A stretch of DNA of 64,000 nucleotides from a bacterium (GTDB lineage Bacteria; JAGOBX01): NCBI GenBank assembly GCA_029551925.1, contig JAKPEO010000103.1:47704-111703 (forward strand). The letters are read 5' to 3'. Shown in pieces: positions 49,363-59,657 of the stretch. Below the pieces are notes generated by a model. It saw nothing but the letters and a program-made list of their open reading frames with translations, was not told the origin of the DNA and searched no databases. Numbering within the stretch: position 1 is the first letter of the stretch; every line of letters begins with the position of its first letter. The translations under genes were made by a program, and so were the position numbers.

Positions 49363-50163
49363 TTATTTTTTCAATTCAAAATCTTTAATAAATAATTTTA
49401 TAAAATTTTCTAAAATTTGTGTGTCTATCTGTTTGCCGTCAGGTCTATAATTATTTATGAATTCCAGCGCGCTGTAAACATTGCCGACAAACACGCAATC
49501 ATTATCAATATTAGAAATATCTATTTTAGTTTTATCATTTGCAAAAATCACAACTGATTTTATATAGTCATCGCTAATAGCGATATTGTTTAATTTTAAA
49601 TACTTTTTTAAAATATTGCAATGATAATCATTTTGAGTTATTGGATTTGTAATTTTGAATATTTGTTCTTTATTATTAATAATTTTTTTTTGCGTGAGAT
49701 GATTATCAAAAGCTGAGCCGGATAATTGCCCGACATAATTTTTAGTTTCAATTACAAATAGTCCATTAGGCGAAATTACTAAATGGTCTATTTGTGATTT
49801 TTCACCGGAAAAACCTGTGATATTACAGTCGTTGATAATATAATAATCATCGGATAATTTTGTTTTTAAATGCTCTGTGACCAGTTCTTCGCCGCGTTTG
49901 CCCCAGCGCATAAAGCCCGCATCTTTGGTGTTATGCGTAGCTTTGACTTTTTGGCCATAGCCAATAAAAGCCAGAAAAAATCCGATGATATAAATACTGT
50001 CAACGCTTTTAAAGTCCAATAATTTTAATATTAATCCGAGCGCCGCTAAAATAACGCCCGTGATAATAAGATAACGGCTTGTTTGGGATAATATCTTATT
50101 TTCACGGGCTAATTTATCTGCTTGCGTATTTAACGACTGTTCGACTGTTAAAATTATCGCCAT
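49363..50163 (-). CDS. NERD (nuclease-related) domain membrane protein
   Basis: GKRGEELVTEHLKTKLSDDYYIINDCNI...SQIDHLVISPNGLFVIETKNYVGQLSG; two TM helices. Confidence 0.9.
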   Translation of the reverse strand: MAIILTVEQSLNTQADKLARENKILSQTSRYLIITGVILAALGLILKLLDFKSVDSIYIIGFFLAFIGYGQKVKATHNTKDAGFMRWGKRGEELVTEHLKTKLSDDYYIINDCNITGFSGEKSQIDHLVISPNGLFVIETKNYVGQLSGSAFDNHLTQKKIINNKEQIFKITNPITQNDYHCNILKKYLKLNNIAISDDYIKSVVIFANDKTKIDISNIDNDCVFVGNVYSALEFINNYRPDGKQIDTQILENFIKLFIKDFELKK

Positions 50164-50169
50164 AACAAA

Positions 50170-50688
50170 TTATTCAGTAGTATTAGCAGTTGGATTGACA
50201 AATACTCGCGCCGCGAGCTCTTTGTCCAGCATAAATATCATACTGCCGTTATCGCCGATTAATTTTAATTTTTGACGAATATCGTCAACAGAAGATTCTT
50301 CTTCAACTTGCTCGCCGACAAACCACTGCAAGAAATTATGCGATGCAAAATCTTTTTCTTCGATAGCGATAGATACTAATTTATTGATATTTTCAGTCAC
50401 AAAGAGTTCGTGTTTATATGCCGCGTCAAAAGCGTCAAATGGCGATTTCCAATCAGCCGGCGGTTTATCGATTGCATCTAAAACAGCTTTGCCGCCGCGC
50501 TCTAAAATAAAATCAAAAAACTTCATCGCGTGAGTGAGTTCTTCCTGCGCTTGCACGCGCATCCAATTAGCGAAGCCGTTCAGATTTTTTTGAGCGAAAT
50601 AGCCAGCCATTGCTAGATATAAATAAGCAGAGTAAAATTCTCTTGTTATTTGCGCGTTAAATTCTTTTTCAATTCTTTCTTTAATCAT
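50170..50688 (-). CDS. Ferritin (bacterial non-heme)
   Basis: EFNAQITREFYSAYLYLAMAGYFAQKNLNGFANWMRVQAQEELTHAMKFFDFILERGG; FLQWFVGEQVEEE. Confidence 0.96.
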   Translation of the reverse strand: MIKERIEKEFNAQITREFYSAYLYLAMAGYFAQKNLNGFANWMRVQAQEELTHAMKFFDFILERGGKAVLDAIDKPPADWKSPFDAFDAAYKHELFVTENINKLVSIAIEEKDFASHNFLQWFVGEQVEEESSVDDIRQKLKLIGDNGSMIFMLDKELAARVFVNPTANTTE

Positions 50689-50724
50689 TGTTTGTTCACT
50701 CCATATTTCATTTTAATAGTTTTT

Positions 50725-51102
50725 TTATTTTTTCCATAAGCCGTGAAGATTGCAATATGCTCTGACGATATGCGAATCTTTGGGAGTTAAGTAAAAATCA
50801 GCTTCTGGCGCATCGCCCGGCTTTAAATATTTTCTGTTGACATAGTCGCCGTTAATAATTTCTATCCATTCAATATAATGTTTGTCTTCCATTGGATGAG
50901 CAACTGAGCCAACCTTTACTTTTGAGCCGTTGCTGATTTTTTCGACTACCGGCTTATGTTTTTCAACTGACGCTTCGACAGTATTTTCTTTTTGTAGAGT
51001 CATCGGTTGATTGCAGCAGACCAATGTTCCGCCGCCTGAATGCGTAATTTCTACAATATTTCCGCAGATGTTGCATTTATAAATTTCTAATTTTACAGTC
51101 AT
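50725..51102 (-). CDS. Desulfoferrodoxin / superoxide reductase
   Basis: YKCNICGNIVEITHSGGGTLVCCNQPM; VGSVAHPMEDKHYIEWIEI; AYCNLHGLWK. Confidence 0.95.
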   Translation of the reverse strand: MTVKLEIYKCNICGNIVEITHSGGGTLVCCNQPMTLQKENTVEASVEKHKPVVEKISNGSKVKVGSVAHPMEDKHYIEWIEIINGDYVNRKYLKPGDAPEADFYLTPKDSHIVRAYCNLHGLWKK

Positions 51103-51125
51103 AAAAAACCCTCCTTTTATTTATC

Positions 51126-53159
51126 TTAAACTTCACCTTTTAATACATATGCTATTGATGACGAGTTGATAGCGCGATAGCAATTTAAAATATCTAAAAA
51201 TATCGAAGTAGTTGCCTGCGCGTCTTTGTGGCTGCTGCAGATATATTGATAATGCTCGCGGCGAATTTCATTTTCAAATTTTATTGACGATAATTTCATT
51301 TTTATTATTTCGTCTGCTATTTCATATTCGTTTTTTTCAAATGCTTCAAATAATTTTTTAAACATTTCTTCTGATATATCGTGATATTTTTTTAATTTTT
51401 CAAAATCTTTTTCAAAAATCGTGAGATTGTTATCTATAAGTTTATTTGTTAAAAGCATAATTTCTTTGTTGATAATGTCAGCGGTGTGTTCGATATATTC
51501 AATAATATACAAATAACTTATATTTAGCATTGCTTCATTTTCAGATAATTGATTTTGTGAAATTTTTCCCAAATATTCTTTAATCGCTTCTTCTAATTTA
51601 TCGATTTTTTCATCTTCCTGAATTATTTCAGTCACTAAATTTTCATCTTTTTTTTCAATAGCAATAATAGTTTTATCTAACATTTTTTTTGTGCTGAACG
51701 CCGCTCTGATAATCTCGCGTTTCGCTAATAATAACGCAGTTGCTGGAATCATCAACGCATTTTCGTCTAAATATTTTGGTTTAAATACCAATTCTTTTTC
51801 ATCTTTTATTGTCAATTCGCATAGTTTTGATAAAAATTTTGTGAATGGTAAAAATAAAATAACAGAGACTATTTTAGATATTGTATTTGCATTAGCAATT
51901 TGACACGGGACATAATAACTAATTTGGTCTGGATCTATGGCATGAACGCCGTCAATTGCTTCGACAAATTTTTGAAACGGCGATAAAATAATGAGAAATA
52001 AAATTGTTGTAATTAAATTAAAATATATATGTGCCCACGCCGCGCGTTTTGCTTCAGTCGTGCTGTTTAATGATGCTAACCACGCAGTAATACAAGTGCC
52101 GATATTAGCGCCTAATGTCAATGGGATAGCGGCTTGTAATGACAATATTCCTTGAAATGCTAATGCAATAAAAATACTGATTGCCGCGCCTGATGACTGT
52201 ATCATTGCGGTAAATACAGTGCCGACCACTACTGCCATTATAGGATTATCTAATTTTTTGATGTATTCGATAAAAGGTCCGTAACTGCGCATCGGATACA
52301 TTACATCAGACATTATTTTCAATCCGTAAAATAATAGCCCGAAGCCCAAAAGGATTTCGCCCAACATTTTTTTTCTGCGGCTTTTAGAAAAAGCGCTAAT
52401 TATAAAACCAACACCTATAAATAAAATCGCATAGTCAGTTAATTTGAATGCTACAATTTGCGGAGTAGTAGTAGCACCAATATTAGCGCCGAATATAATA
52501 CCTATTGATTGCGAAAATTTCATAAGCCCTGCATTTATCAAGCCGACAAGCATAACAGTTGTAGCAGAACTCGATTGGAATATCGTAGTTATAATTGTGC
52601 CTAATATAATTCCTAAAAATTGATTTGCCGTTAGTTTTTGTAAAATTTCAGTTAATTTTGAGCCGCCTAATTTTGTAAGATTTGAGCCCATAAGCGATAA
52701 GCCGTAAATAAATAATGCCACGCCACCAATTAAGCCGACTATCAGTATAATCCACCAGTAAGAAGTTTTCGCTTCTATTTCAATATATTCGACATTTTCA
52801 GCAGTTGGTGAATGCGCAATTATCACATAAATACCGGGTTTGTCGCCTAATATCATTTTTGTAGATGCTTCGCCTAATTCGTTTGTTATAGTTTTTTCTA
52901 CGGTTAATTTATGCTCTTTGGATTTTGAAGGGTGTTTGATTATCTGAAAATTTACAGGCGCATTTGCTAGCGGTTTACCGTCTTTATTTTGCAATTTTAC
53001 TTTTAGCGGCTGGGCAAGTTCGCTTTCAACAAATCCGCTTAGTTTATCTTGACCTGTTGGATACGATAGATTTTCTAAATTATTCGCTGATATCTGAGTA
53101 TTAAAAAATACTATTAAAAAAATACTGAAATTTAAAAAAAAACGAAGGAAGTAAATCAT
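51126..53159 (-). CDS. Na/Pi cotransporter family protein with N-terminal Ig-like and C-terminal PhoU-like domains
   Basis: N-term LQNKDGKPLANAPVNFQIIKHP...TNELGEASTKMILGDKPGIYVIIAHS; IFQSSSATTVMLVGLINAGLM; MIQSSGAAISIFIALAFQG; PhoU-like helical C-terminus. Confidence 0.88.
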   Translation of the reverse strand: MIYFLRFFLNFSIFLIVFFNTQISANNLENLSYPTGQDKLSGFVESELAQPLKVKLQNKDGKPLANAPVNFQIIKHPSKSKEHKLTVEKTITNELGEASTKMILGDKPGIYVIIAHSPTAENVEYIEIEAKTSYWWIILIVGLIGGVALFIYGLSLMGSNLTKLGGSKLTEILQKLTANQFLGIILGTIITTIFQSSSATTVMLVGLINAGLMKFSQSIGIIFGANIGATTTPQIVAFKLTDYAILFIGVGFIISAFSKSRRKKMLGEILLGFGLLFYGLKIMSDVMYPMRSYGPFIEYIKKLDNPIMAVVVGTVFTAMIQSSGAAISIFIALAFQGILSLQAAIPLTLGANIGTCITAWLASLNSTTEAKRAAWAHIYFNLITTILFLIILSPFQKFVEAIDGVHAIDPDQISYYVPCQIANANTISKIVSVILFLPFTKFLSKLCELTIKDEKELVFKPKYLDENALMIPATALLLAKREIIRAAFSTKKMLDKTIIAIEKKDENLVTEIIQEDEKIDKLEEAIKEYLGKISQNQLSENEAMLNISYLYIIEYIEHTADIINKEIMLLTNKLIDNNLTIFEKDFEKLKKYHDISEEMFKKLFEAFEKNEYEIADEIIKMKLSSIKFENEIRREHYQYICSSHKDAQATTSIFLDILNCYRAINSSSIAYVLKGEV

Positions 53160-53261
53160 AATTTTGCTCCTAATTAAAAAAAACTTAATTTGAACCCTTG
53201 CGCAAAATCGAGTTATATCTTAAATTTAAAATATAAATAAATCAATAATTATTTTATTTGA

Positions 53262-53289
53262 TTGACTTATTTTCTTTGATAAATATAAT
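53262..53289 (+). promoter_or_regulatory. sigma70-like promoter for bamA
   Basis: TTGACT (53262-53267), 16 nt, TATAAT (53284-53289). Confidence 0.6.
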
Positions 53290-53328
53290 GTCTAACAAAA
53301 TTGTGAATATTTTTATGGAAAATTTTAA

Positions 53329-55752
53329 ATGAAAAAATTATTTGTGGTTATTTGTATTTTTTTTGTGTTTACTTTTAGAATTTTTGCCGAAGACCAAAAT
53401 CAGAATACGGATATGAAATCAGTTGTATCACAAAGAATTATAAATTTGCGCGATATAAAGATTTCAGGTAATATAACAGTTTCAGAATTTGAAATCCGCG
53501 AAAATATTTTGTTAAAAGAACAATCATATGAAATTAACAAATTTTATGATTTATTAGATAAATCATTGAAAATATTATATGCCACGAATAAATTTAAAAA
53601 TATAGAATTTACTATTGATAAAACAGATACGCAAGTATTATTTTTGAATGTTGAAGAATTATTAATATTAGATTCATATGAAATAATTGGATTAAATAAT
53701 ATTAAAAGCGGTAAAGATGATACTGATACAATAAATAAAATAAATGAACTTGTTGATTATATTCGCGGTGAGTATATTTTAGAAAACAGGAATCATCAGA
53801 TCGCCGAAAAAATCCGAGCGCATTTAATGAATGAGGGCTATTATTATTGTAAAGTAACTCCTTATATAGTGCCATTAACAGAAAATAAAACGCGCGCAAA
53901 AGTGATATTTGATGTTTATGAAGGACCGCAAGTAAAGGTTAAATATGTCAATATCTATGGCAAAGAAAAATTGTCAAAGTATAAGAAATTAAAAACAAAA
54001 TTCAAAATGAAAACAGATGTCGGCGATATTTTCAAGACTGGCGACTTTGAAATGGATATAAATAAAATAAAAATAGAATTATGGAATTATGGTCATATAA
54101 ATTCTAAAGTTAATTATGATATAAAAAATTTGAATTTAGAAGACGGCGTGGGCATTGATATTTTCATAGAAAAAGGTAATAGATATAAAGTAAGAGAAAT
54201 AGCGATAAGCGGCAATAAAAATATTGAAACTGCAAAATTAGAAAAATTAATAAAACTCGAAAAGAATAAATATTTCAATTATGATAATTATATGGAGACA
54301 ATTAGATCGATAACAGAAAGATACGCAGAAGAGGGCTATATCGAGACGAAAATCGATCCAGAGCAAAAAATAATAAGCGAAAATGAAGTTAATTTTAATT
54401 TTAAAATAACAGAAGGCGAAAAATATTTTGTTGAAAATATATTGATTATCGGCAATATCAAAACACGCGAAAAGGTAATAAAGCGTGAGTTATTGATTAA
54501 ACCCGGCGAAGTTATGAATGCCAAACAAATAGATTTAAGTCGCCGCAATCTTATAATGTTGAATTATTTTGACAAAGTAGATGTTAAAATATTAGACGGC
54601 TCCAAACCGTACCACAAAATATTAATATTTGAAGTAGAAGAAGGCAGAACAGGCACATTAAGTTTTGGCGCTGGATATAGTTCAGTTGATAAATTTGTGG
54701 GATTTTTGGAAGTATCAAAAAATAATTTTGACGCTACTGATTTTTGGTCGTTTACAGGCAAAGGGCAAAAAGCATCTATGCGCGTAGAATATGGAAACTC
54801 GCGGAAAAATTACGAATTAAGTTGGTCGGACCCGTGGTTTAATGATAATGTAAATGATACCAGCAAACCGAGTCCAGCAAAGCCTCTGTATTTGGGCTAT
54901 ACAGTTTATAGATTGACGCGTAGTCCTGACGATTATGAAATTCAAAGAACAGGCGGAAATGTAACAATAGGTAGAAGATTAGGGATATACAATCGGGTAT
55001 ATTTAAAATACAAATTTGAAGAAGTAAAAATTTTTAATGTTGATCCGTTTATTGCGCCAACTGATATTTGGAATGAAGTAAAAGATTTGCCTGGTAATCG
55101 CAAGAAAGAAATTCAGAGTAGCGTGACATTAGAATTTTCAAGAAACACAACAGATTCCCCGCGCTGGCCAACATTAGGGTATATATTTACAGCTTCTATG
55201 CAGGTATCCGGTGGTTTTGTCGGCGGCGATATTGAATTTAACAAAAACGAATTAGATATAAGTTATTTTATTCCGTCTGTTAATACGAAATTAGGCAGGC
55301 AGGTATTTGCTTTGCGATTAAATGCCGGCGCTGTAAATAATCCATTTTCGTCAGCAGATGTGCCGTCTTATGAAAAATATTTTTTAGGCGGCGCTAATAC
55401 AATTCGCGGATATAGAGAACGGTCATTAAAAATATATAATTATAATGACACTGGCTTGATAGAATCAACTTACGGCGGTAAAACTCAATTATTTTTCAAT
55501 GTGGAATACAGAATACCATTAGTAAAAGATACTATTTCTACATCGCTGTTTTACGACGGCGGAAAGATTATAGAAAAAGATTATTCATTTACTGCAAATA
55601 AATGGAATTTTGGCTACGGTTTTGGTTTTAGAATAAATACTCCTATGGGGTTATTGCGCTTGGATTGGGCGCGCAGAATAAATGAAACATTCAGCGGCGC
55701 CGGTGATGCTGGGCAAACAGAAATTCATTTTAATATAGGAAATATGTTTTAA
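53329..55752 (+). CDS. bamA: Outer membrane protein assembly factor BamA (Omp85)
   Basis: Five POTRA-like repeats; GTLSFGAGYSS; YFLGGANTIRGYRERSL; FYDGGKI; GFGFRINTPMGLLRLDWA; terminal FNIGNMF. Confidence 0.96.
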   Translation: MKKLFVVICIFFVFTFRIFAEDQNQNTDMKSVVSQRIINLRDIKISGNITVSEFEIRENILLKEQSYEINKFYDLLDKSLKILYATNKFKNIEFTIDKTDTQVLFLNVEELLILDSYEIIGLNNIKSGKDDTDTINKINELVDYIRGEYILENRNHQIAEKIRAHLMNEGYYYCKVTPYIVPLTENKTRAKVIFDVYEGPQVKVKYVNIYGKEKLSKYKKLKTKFKMKTDVGDIFKTGDFEMDINKIKIELWNYGHINSKVNYDIKNLNLEDGVGIDIFIEKGNRYKVREIAISGNKNIETAKLEKLIKLEKNKYFNYDNYMETIRSITERYAEEGYIETKIDPEQKIISENEVNFNFKITEGEKYFVENILIIGNIKTREKVIKRELLIKPGEVMNAKQIDLSRRNLIMLNYFDKVDVKILDGSKPYHKILIFEVEEGRTGTLSFGAGYSSVDKFVGFLEVSKNNFDATDFWSFTGKGQKASMRVEYGNSRKNYELSWSDPWFNDNVNDTSKPSPAKPLYLGYTVYRLTRSPDDYEIQRTGGNVTIGRRLGIYNRVYLKYKFEEVKIFNVDPFIAPTDIWNEVKDLPGNRKKEIQSSVTLEFSRNTTDSPRWPTLGYIFTASMQVSGGFVGGDIEFNKNELDISYFIPSVNTKLGRQVFALRLNAGAVNNPFSSADVPSYEKYFLGGANTIRGYRERSLKIYNYNDTGLIESTYGGKTQLFFNVEYRIPLVKDTISTSLFYDGGKIIEKDYSFTANKWNFGYGFGFRINTPMGLLRLDWARRINETFSGAGDAGQTEIHFNIGNMF

Positions 55753-55759
55753 AAAAATC

Positions 55760-55787
55760 TTGTCTAATTAGAAAAAAATAGTATAAT
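55760..55787 (+). promoter_or_regulatory. sigma70-like promoter for the skp-lpx cluster
   Basis: TTGTCT (55760-55765), 16 nt, TATAAT (55782-55787). Confidence 0.45.
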
Positions 55788-55824
55788 ATAAAATTTTATG
55801 AAGAAAATAAGGAGATATTTTATT

Positions 55825-56370
55825 ATGAAAAAGTTTCTTGTTTGTTTATTTATTATTAGCGCTGTTATATTTTTTACAAACTCATTGTCTGCTAATAATT
55901 TGAAAGCGGCATTTGTTGATTCGCAAGATGTGGCTGATGAGCATCCGGTTTATAAGGAAAAAATTAAAGAATTAGAAAGAATATTAAAACCGCAAAAAGA
56001 TAAATTAACACAACGACAAAAAGAATTGGAAACTTTATCGCAAGATTTGAGTGCCAATCAATTAGCAAGCGATGAAGTAAAAAACGCTAAACAGCGTAAT
56101 TTACAAAGAAAATCAGAAGAATTTCAAAAAATGGTAGCAGATTTTCAACTTGAATTTCAAAAAAAAGAATCTGAAATATTGCCGGAAAATTTAAAGAAAA
56201 TAATTCTGGAAGAAGTAATGAAAGCAATTGAAACAGTAGCAAAACGCGATGGCTTTAATGTAGTGTATGAAATTAATAAAGCGAATATAGTTTATTTAGA
56301 GTCGGCGTTAAATATTACTGACAAAGTGAAAGAAGAATTACAAAAAATAGTAGGTGCTAAGAAAAAATAA
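55825..56370 (+). CDS. OmpH/Skp family periplasmic chaperone
   Basis: Signal peptide; KAAFVDSQDVADEHPVYKEKIKELERILKP..., coiled coil; KRDGFNVVYEINKANIVYLESALNITDKVKEEL. ATG at 55825 preferred. Confidence 0.9.
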   Translation: MKKFLVCLFIISAVIFFTNSLSANNLKAAFVDSQDVADEHPVYKEKIKELERILKPQKDKLTQRQKELETLSQDLSANQLASDEVKNAKQRNLQRKSEEFQKMVADFQLEFQKKESEILPENLKKIILEEVMKAIETVAKRDGFNVVYEINKANIVYLESALNITDKVKEELQKIVGAKKK

Positions 56371-56374
56371 TTTT

Positions 56375-57427
56375 ATGAAAAAATTTTTTTTAAAAGATAT
56401 AGCGCGTATTGTCGAAGGTAAGATTAAAAATGCTGACGGCAATATAGAGATAAGCGGAGTCAAGGGAATAGAATATGCCGCAAGCGGCGATATTACATAC
56501 GCTGAAACAGATAAACATATATTATTAGCGGAACAAACAAATTGCAGCGCTGTAATTTGCTCTGAAAAAAATCAATCATTAAAAAAACCCTGTGTAGTAG
56601 TATCAAATCCGAAATTAGCGTTTGGAATAGTAATTGGTTTGTTTTGCAATGAGCCTAAAAAAGAGCCGTTAATATCTGAATATGCGCATATTGACGCTAC
56701 TGCTAAAATAGGAAAAAATGTTTATATCGGTGCAAATGCTGTAATAGATAAAAATGCAATAATTGGCGATAATGTAGTGATTTATCCGGGAGTGTATATT
56801 GGCGAGCGCGTAGAGGTTGGAGATAATACAAAAATATTTTCGAATGTTTCTATTTACTATGACTGCAAAATAGGTAAAAATGTTATTATTCATTCAAATA
56901 CAGTTATAGGATCTGATGGTTTTGGTTATGCTCAAATGCAAGGCAGACATATCAAAGTGCCGCAAGCTGGAAATGTTATAATCGGTAATAATGTAGAAAT
57001 AGGCGCAAATACAGCGATAGATCGTGCGACTACGATGTCGACAATTATAAGCGACGGCGTAAAAATAGACAATCAAGTGCATATAGCGCATAATGTATTT
57101 ATTGGCGAAAATACTTTAATAATTGCACAGGTAGGAATAGCAGGTAGCGCGCGTATAGGTAAAAATTGTATAATTGCCGGGCAGACAGGAATTCGCGATC
57201 ATATAACAATAGGAGATAATACGATAGTTGCGCCGCAGTCAGGCGTTACTAAAAATATTAAAGGTAATGATATAATTTCAGGATTTCCAGCGAAACCGCA
57301 TAAAGAAGAGCGAAAGATGAAAGCGGCATATATGCGTTTACCAGAAACAGTAAAATTAGTGGGCAATTTACAGCAAGCGATTTTAAGATTGCAGCGAAGA
57401 TTAGAAAATATAGAAATTAAAAAATAG
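56375..57427 (+). CDS. lpxD: UDP-3-O-(3-hydroxyacyl)glucosamine N-acyltransferase
   Basis: Hexapeptide repeats; IHSNTVIGSDGFGYAQMQGRHIKVPQAGNVIIGNNVEIGANTAIDRATTMSTIISDGVKIDNQVHIAHNV. ATG 56375 preferred. Confidence 0.95.
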   Translation: MKKFFLKDIARIVEGKIKNADGNIEISGVKGIEYAASGDITYAETDKHILLAEQTNCSAVICSEKNQSLKKPCVVVSNPKLAFGIVIGLFCNEPKKEPLISEYAHIDATAKIGKNVYIGANAVIDKNAIIGDNVVIYPGVYIGERVEVGDNTKIFSNVSIYYDCKIGKNVIIHSNTVIGSDGFGYAQMQGRHIKVPQAGNVIIGNNVEIGANTAIDRATTMSTIISDGVKIDNQVHIAHNVFIGENTLIIAQVGIAGSARIGKNCIIAGQTGIRDHITIGDNTIVAPQSGVTKNIKGNDIISGFPAKPHKEERKMKAAYMRLPETVKLVGNLQQAILRLQRRLENIEIKK

Positions 57428-57451
57428 ATTTAATTAGAAAGGTTATTTGAT

Positions 57452-58768
57452 ATGATGATTACTGAACAACATACATTAAATGCGGAAATAGAATTGTCTG
57501 GGATTGGTTTGCATACTGGAAAGTTTGCTAAAATTATTTTAAAGCCCGCGCCGCCGAATACAGGCGTAAAATTTATAAGAGTAGATTTAGCAGAAAAACC
57601 GTGTATTGAGGCATTAGTGACAAATGTAATTGATGTTGAACGAGAAGTAATACTCGGTAAAAATGATGTTAAGATTCATACAGTCGAGCATTTATTAGCC
57701 ACATTAAGCGCATTCAGCATTGATAATGTGATAATAGAAATAGACGGGCCAGAAGTGCCGATATTAGACGGCAGCGCTAAATTAATAGTTGAAGCGATAA
57801 AAAAAGTCGGCGTGAAAAATCAATATAAACCGCGCAAAATTTTTAGAATTAAAGAACCGATGTCCATCACAAAAGATGAAACATTATTGATACTACTGCC
57901 ATCCGCGGTTCCTAAGATTACCTGCACTATAAATTTTAAGCATAAGATATTAGGAGCGCAGCATTTGACGCTTCCTATAAATCAAGAGGTATTTGTAAAT
58001 GAATTAGCGGCTGCGCGGACATTTGGTTTTGAAAAAGAAGTAGAATATTTACGAAGCCGTGGATTAATAAAAGGCGGCAGTTTAGAAAATGCTATTGTTA
58101 TCGGCGAAGATAAAATTTTAAATCCTGAGGGCTTGCGTTATCCAGATGAATTTGTCAGACATAAAATGTTAGATTTGATTGGCGATTTTTCGCTGTTAGG
58201 CGCGCAATTATGCGCACATATAATTGCTATTCGTTCAGGGCACGAAGCGAATGTCAGCATAGTAAATAAAGTTTTACAACTATATAAACGCACATATTCA
58301 GGAATGAAAAGTTTTTTGAATATAAACGAAAACGACGATATGCTCGATATTAGAAGAATTATGGAGGTTTTACCGCATCGTTATCCGATGCTTTTAGTAG
58401 ATAGAATAATAGGCATAGAAGGAGAGCGCAGAATTGTCGGCTTGAAAAATGTCACTATAAACGAAGATTTTTTTAATGGCCACTGGCCCGGAGCGCCTGT
58501 TATGCCAGGAGTATTAATAATCGAAGCGCTTGCGCAATTAAGCGGAGTAATGCTTTTGAGAAAATCTGAAAATTTAGGGAAACTGCCGTATTTTATGGGA
58601 TTAGATAATGTTAAGTGGCGTTATCCTGTTACGCCGGGCGATCAATTAATTATGGAAGTCGAGACTTTAAAAATAGGCACACGTCGCGGATCATTGAAAG
58701 GTTGCGCGTATGTTGAAGGAAAACTTGTCTGCGAGGCAGAATTCAAATTTTCATTAATAAGAGATTAA
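57452..58768 (+). CDS. lpxC/fabZ: Bifunctional LpxC-FabZ fusion
   Basis: LpxC part: SGIGLHTGKFAKIILKPAP, HTVEHLLATLSAFSIDNVIIEIDGPEVPILDGSA, VRHKMLDLIGD, GHEANVS. FabZ part: LPHRYPMLLVDRI, FFNGHWPGAPVMPGVLIIEALAQL. Confidence 0.97.
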   Translation: MMITEQHTLNAEIELSGIGLHTGKFAKIILKPAPPNTGVKFIRVDLAEKPCIEALVTNVIDVEREVILGKNDVKIHTVEHLLATLSAFSIDNVIIEIDGPEVPILDGSAKLIVEAIKKVGVKNQYKPRKIFRIKEPMSITKDETLLILLPSAVPKITCTINFKHKILGAQHLTLPINQEVFVNELAAARTFGFEKEVEYLRSRGLIKGGSLENAIVIGEDKILNPEGLRYPDEFVRHKMLDLIGDFSLLGAQLCAHIIAIRSGHEANVSIVNKVLQLYKRTYSGMKSFLNINENDDMLDIRRIMEVLPHRYPMLLVDRIIGIEGERRIVGLKNVTINEDFFNGHWPGAPVMPGVLIIEALAQLSGVMLLRKSENLGKLPYFMGLDNVKWRYPVTPGDQLIMEVETLKIGTRRGSLKGCAYVEGKLVCEAEFKFSLIRD

Positions 58769-58791
58769 TTTTTTTAGGGAGATGTCGGAAA

Positions 58792-59574
58792 ATGTCAGCA
58801 CAAATTCATCCAACAGCAATTGTCGATAAAAATGCAAAATTGGGCGAAAATGTCAGCATAGGGCCATATTGCATAATTGCTGGAGAAGTAGAAATTGGCG
58901 ATAATACAGAATTAAAAAATAATGTGTTGATAGATAATTTTGTGAAAATCGGAAAAAATAATAAAATTTTTACAGGAGTAATCATAGGCACGCAGCCGCA
59001 AGATTTAAAATTCGGCGGCGAAAAAACTTTCGTTGAAATCGGCGATAATAATACTATCAGAGAATATGTTACTATTAATCGCGGCACGGGGCACGGCGGT
59101 AAACTTACAAAAATAGGAAATAATAATTTGTTAATGGCTTATTCGCATATAGCGCATGATTGTAAAATCGGTTCTAATATAGTGCTCGCTAATGTTGCCA
59201 CGCTCGCTGGTCATGTTGAAATACAGGATTTTTCGATAATCGGTGGACTAACAGCTGTCCATCAATTTGTTCGTATCGGCAGATATTCAATAATCGGCGG
59301 TATGTCAAGAATATCTAAGGATATTATGCCGTTCAGTACAGTCGCGAGCAAAGCAAAAACAAAAATTTTTGGCGTTAATAAAATCGGATTAATGAGACAC
59401 GGCTTTTCTGCGGAAGATAGATTGATACTTCATAAAGCGTTCAAAATTATTTTGCGCGAAGGCAATAATATTTCGCAAGCGCTTGAAATATTAAAAAGAG
59501 ATTATTCTGAAAATAAATATGTTCAAGAGTTAATAAATTTTATAGAAACATCGAAACGCGGAGTAAGTAAATAA
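58792..59574 (+). CDS. lpxA: UDP-N-acetylglucosamine acyltransferase
   Basis: IHPTAIVDKNAKLGENVSIGPYCIIAGEVEIGDNTEL; TPQDLKFGGEKT-like; REYVTINRGTGHGG; AYSHIAHDCKIGSNIVLANVATLAGHVEI. Confidence 0.97.
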   Translation: MSAQIHPTAIVDKNAKLGENVSIGPYCIIAGEVEIGDNTELKNNVLIDNFVKIGKNNKIFTGVIIGTQPQDLKFGGEKTFVEIGDNNTIREYVTINRGTGHGGKLTKIGNNNLLMAYSHIAHDCKIGSNIVLANVATLAGHVEIQDFSIIGGLTAVHQFVRIGRYSIIGGMSRISKDIMPFSTVASKAKTKIFGVNKIGLMRHGFSAEDRLILHKAFKIILREGNNISQALEILKRDYSENKYVQELINFIETSKRGVSK

Positions 59575-59589
59575 TTTTTTTATTTTTGA

Positions 59590-59618
59590 TTGACTTTATT
59601 ATATAATGATTTTATAAT
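59590..59618 (+). promoter_or_regulatory. sigma70-like promoter
   Basis: TTGACT (59590-59595), 17 nt, TATAAT (59613-59618). Confidence 0.65.
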
Positions 59619-59657
59619 ATTTATTTAAGTTTTTTGTTTAAATTTTGATGGAGGAAA

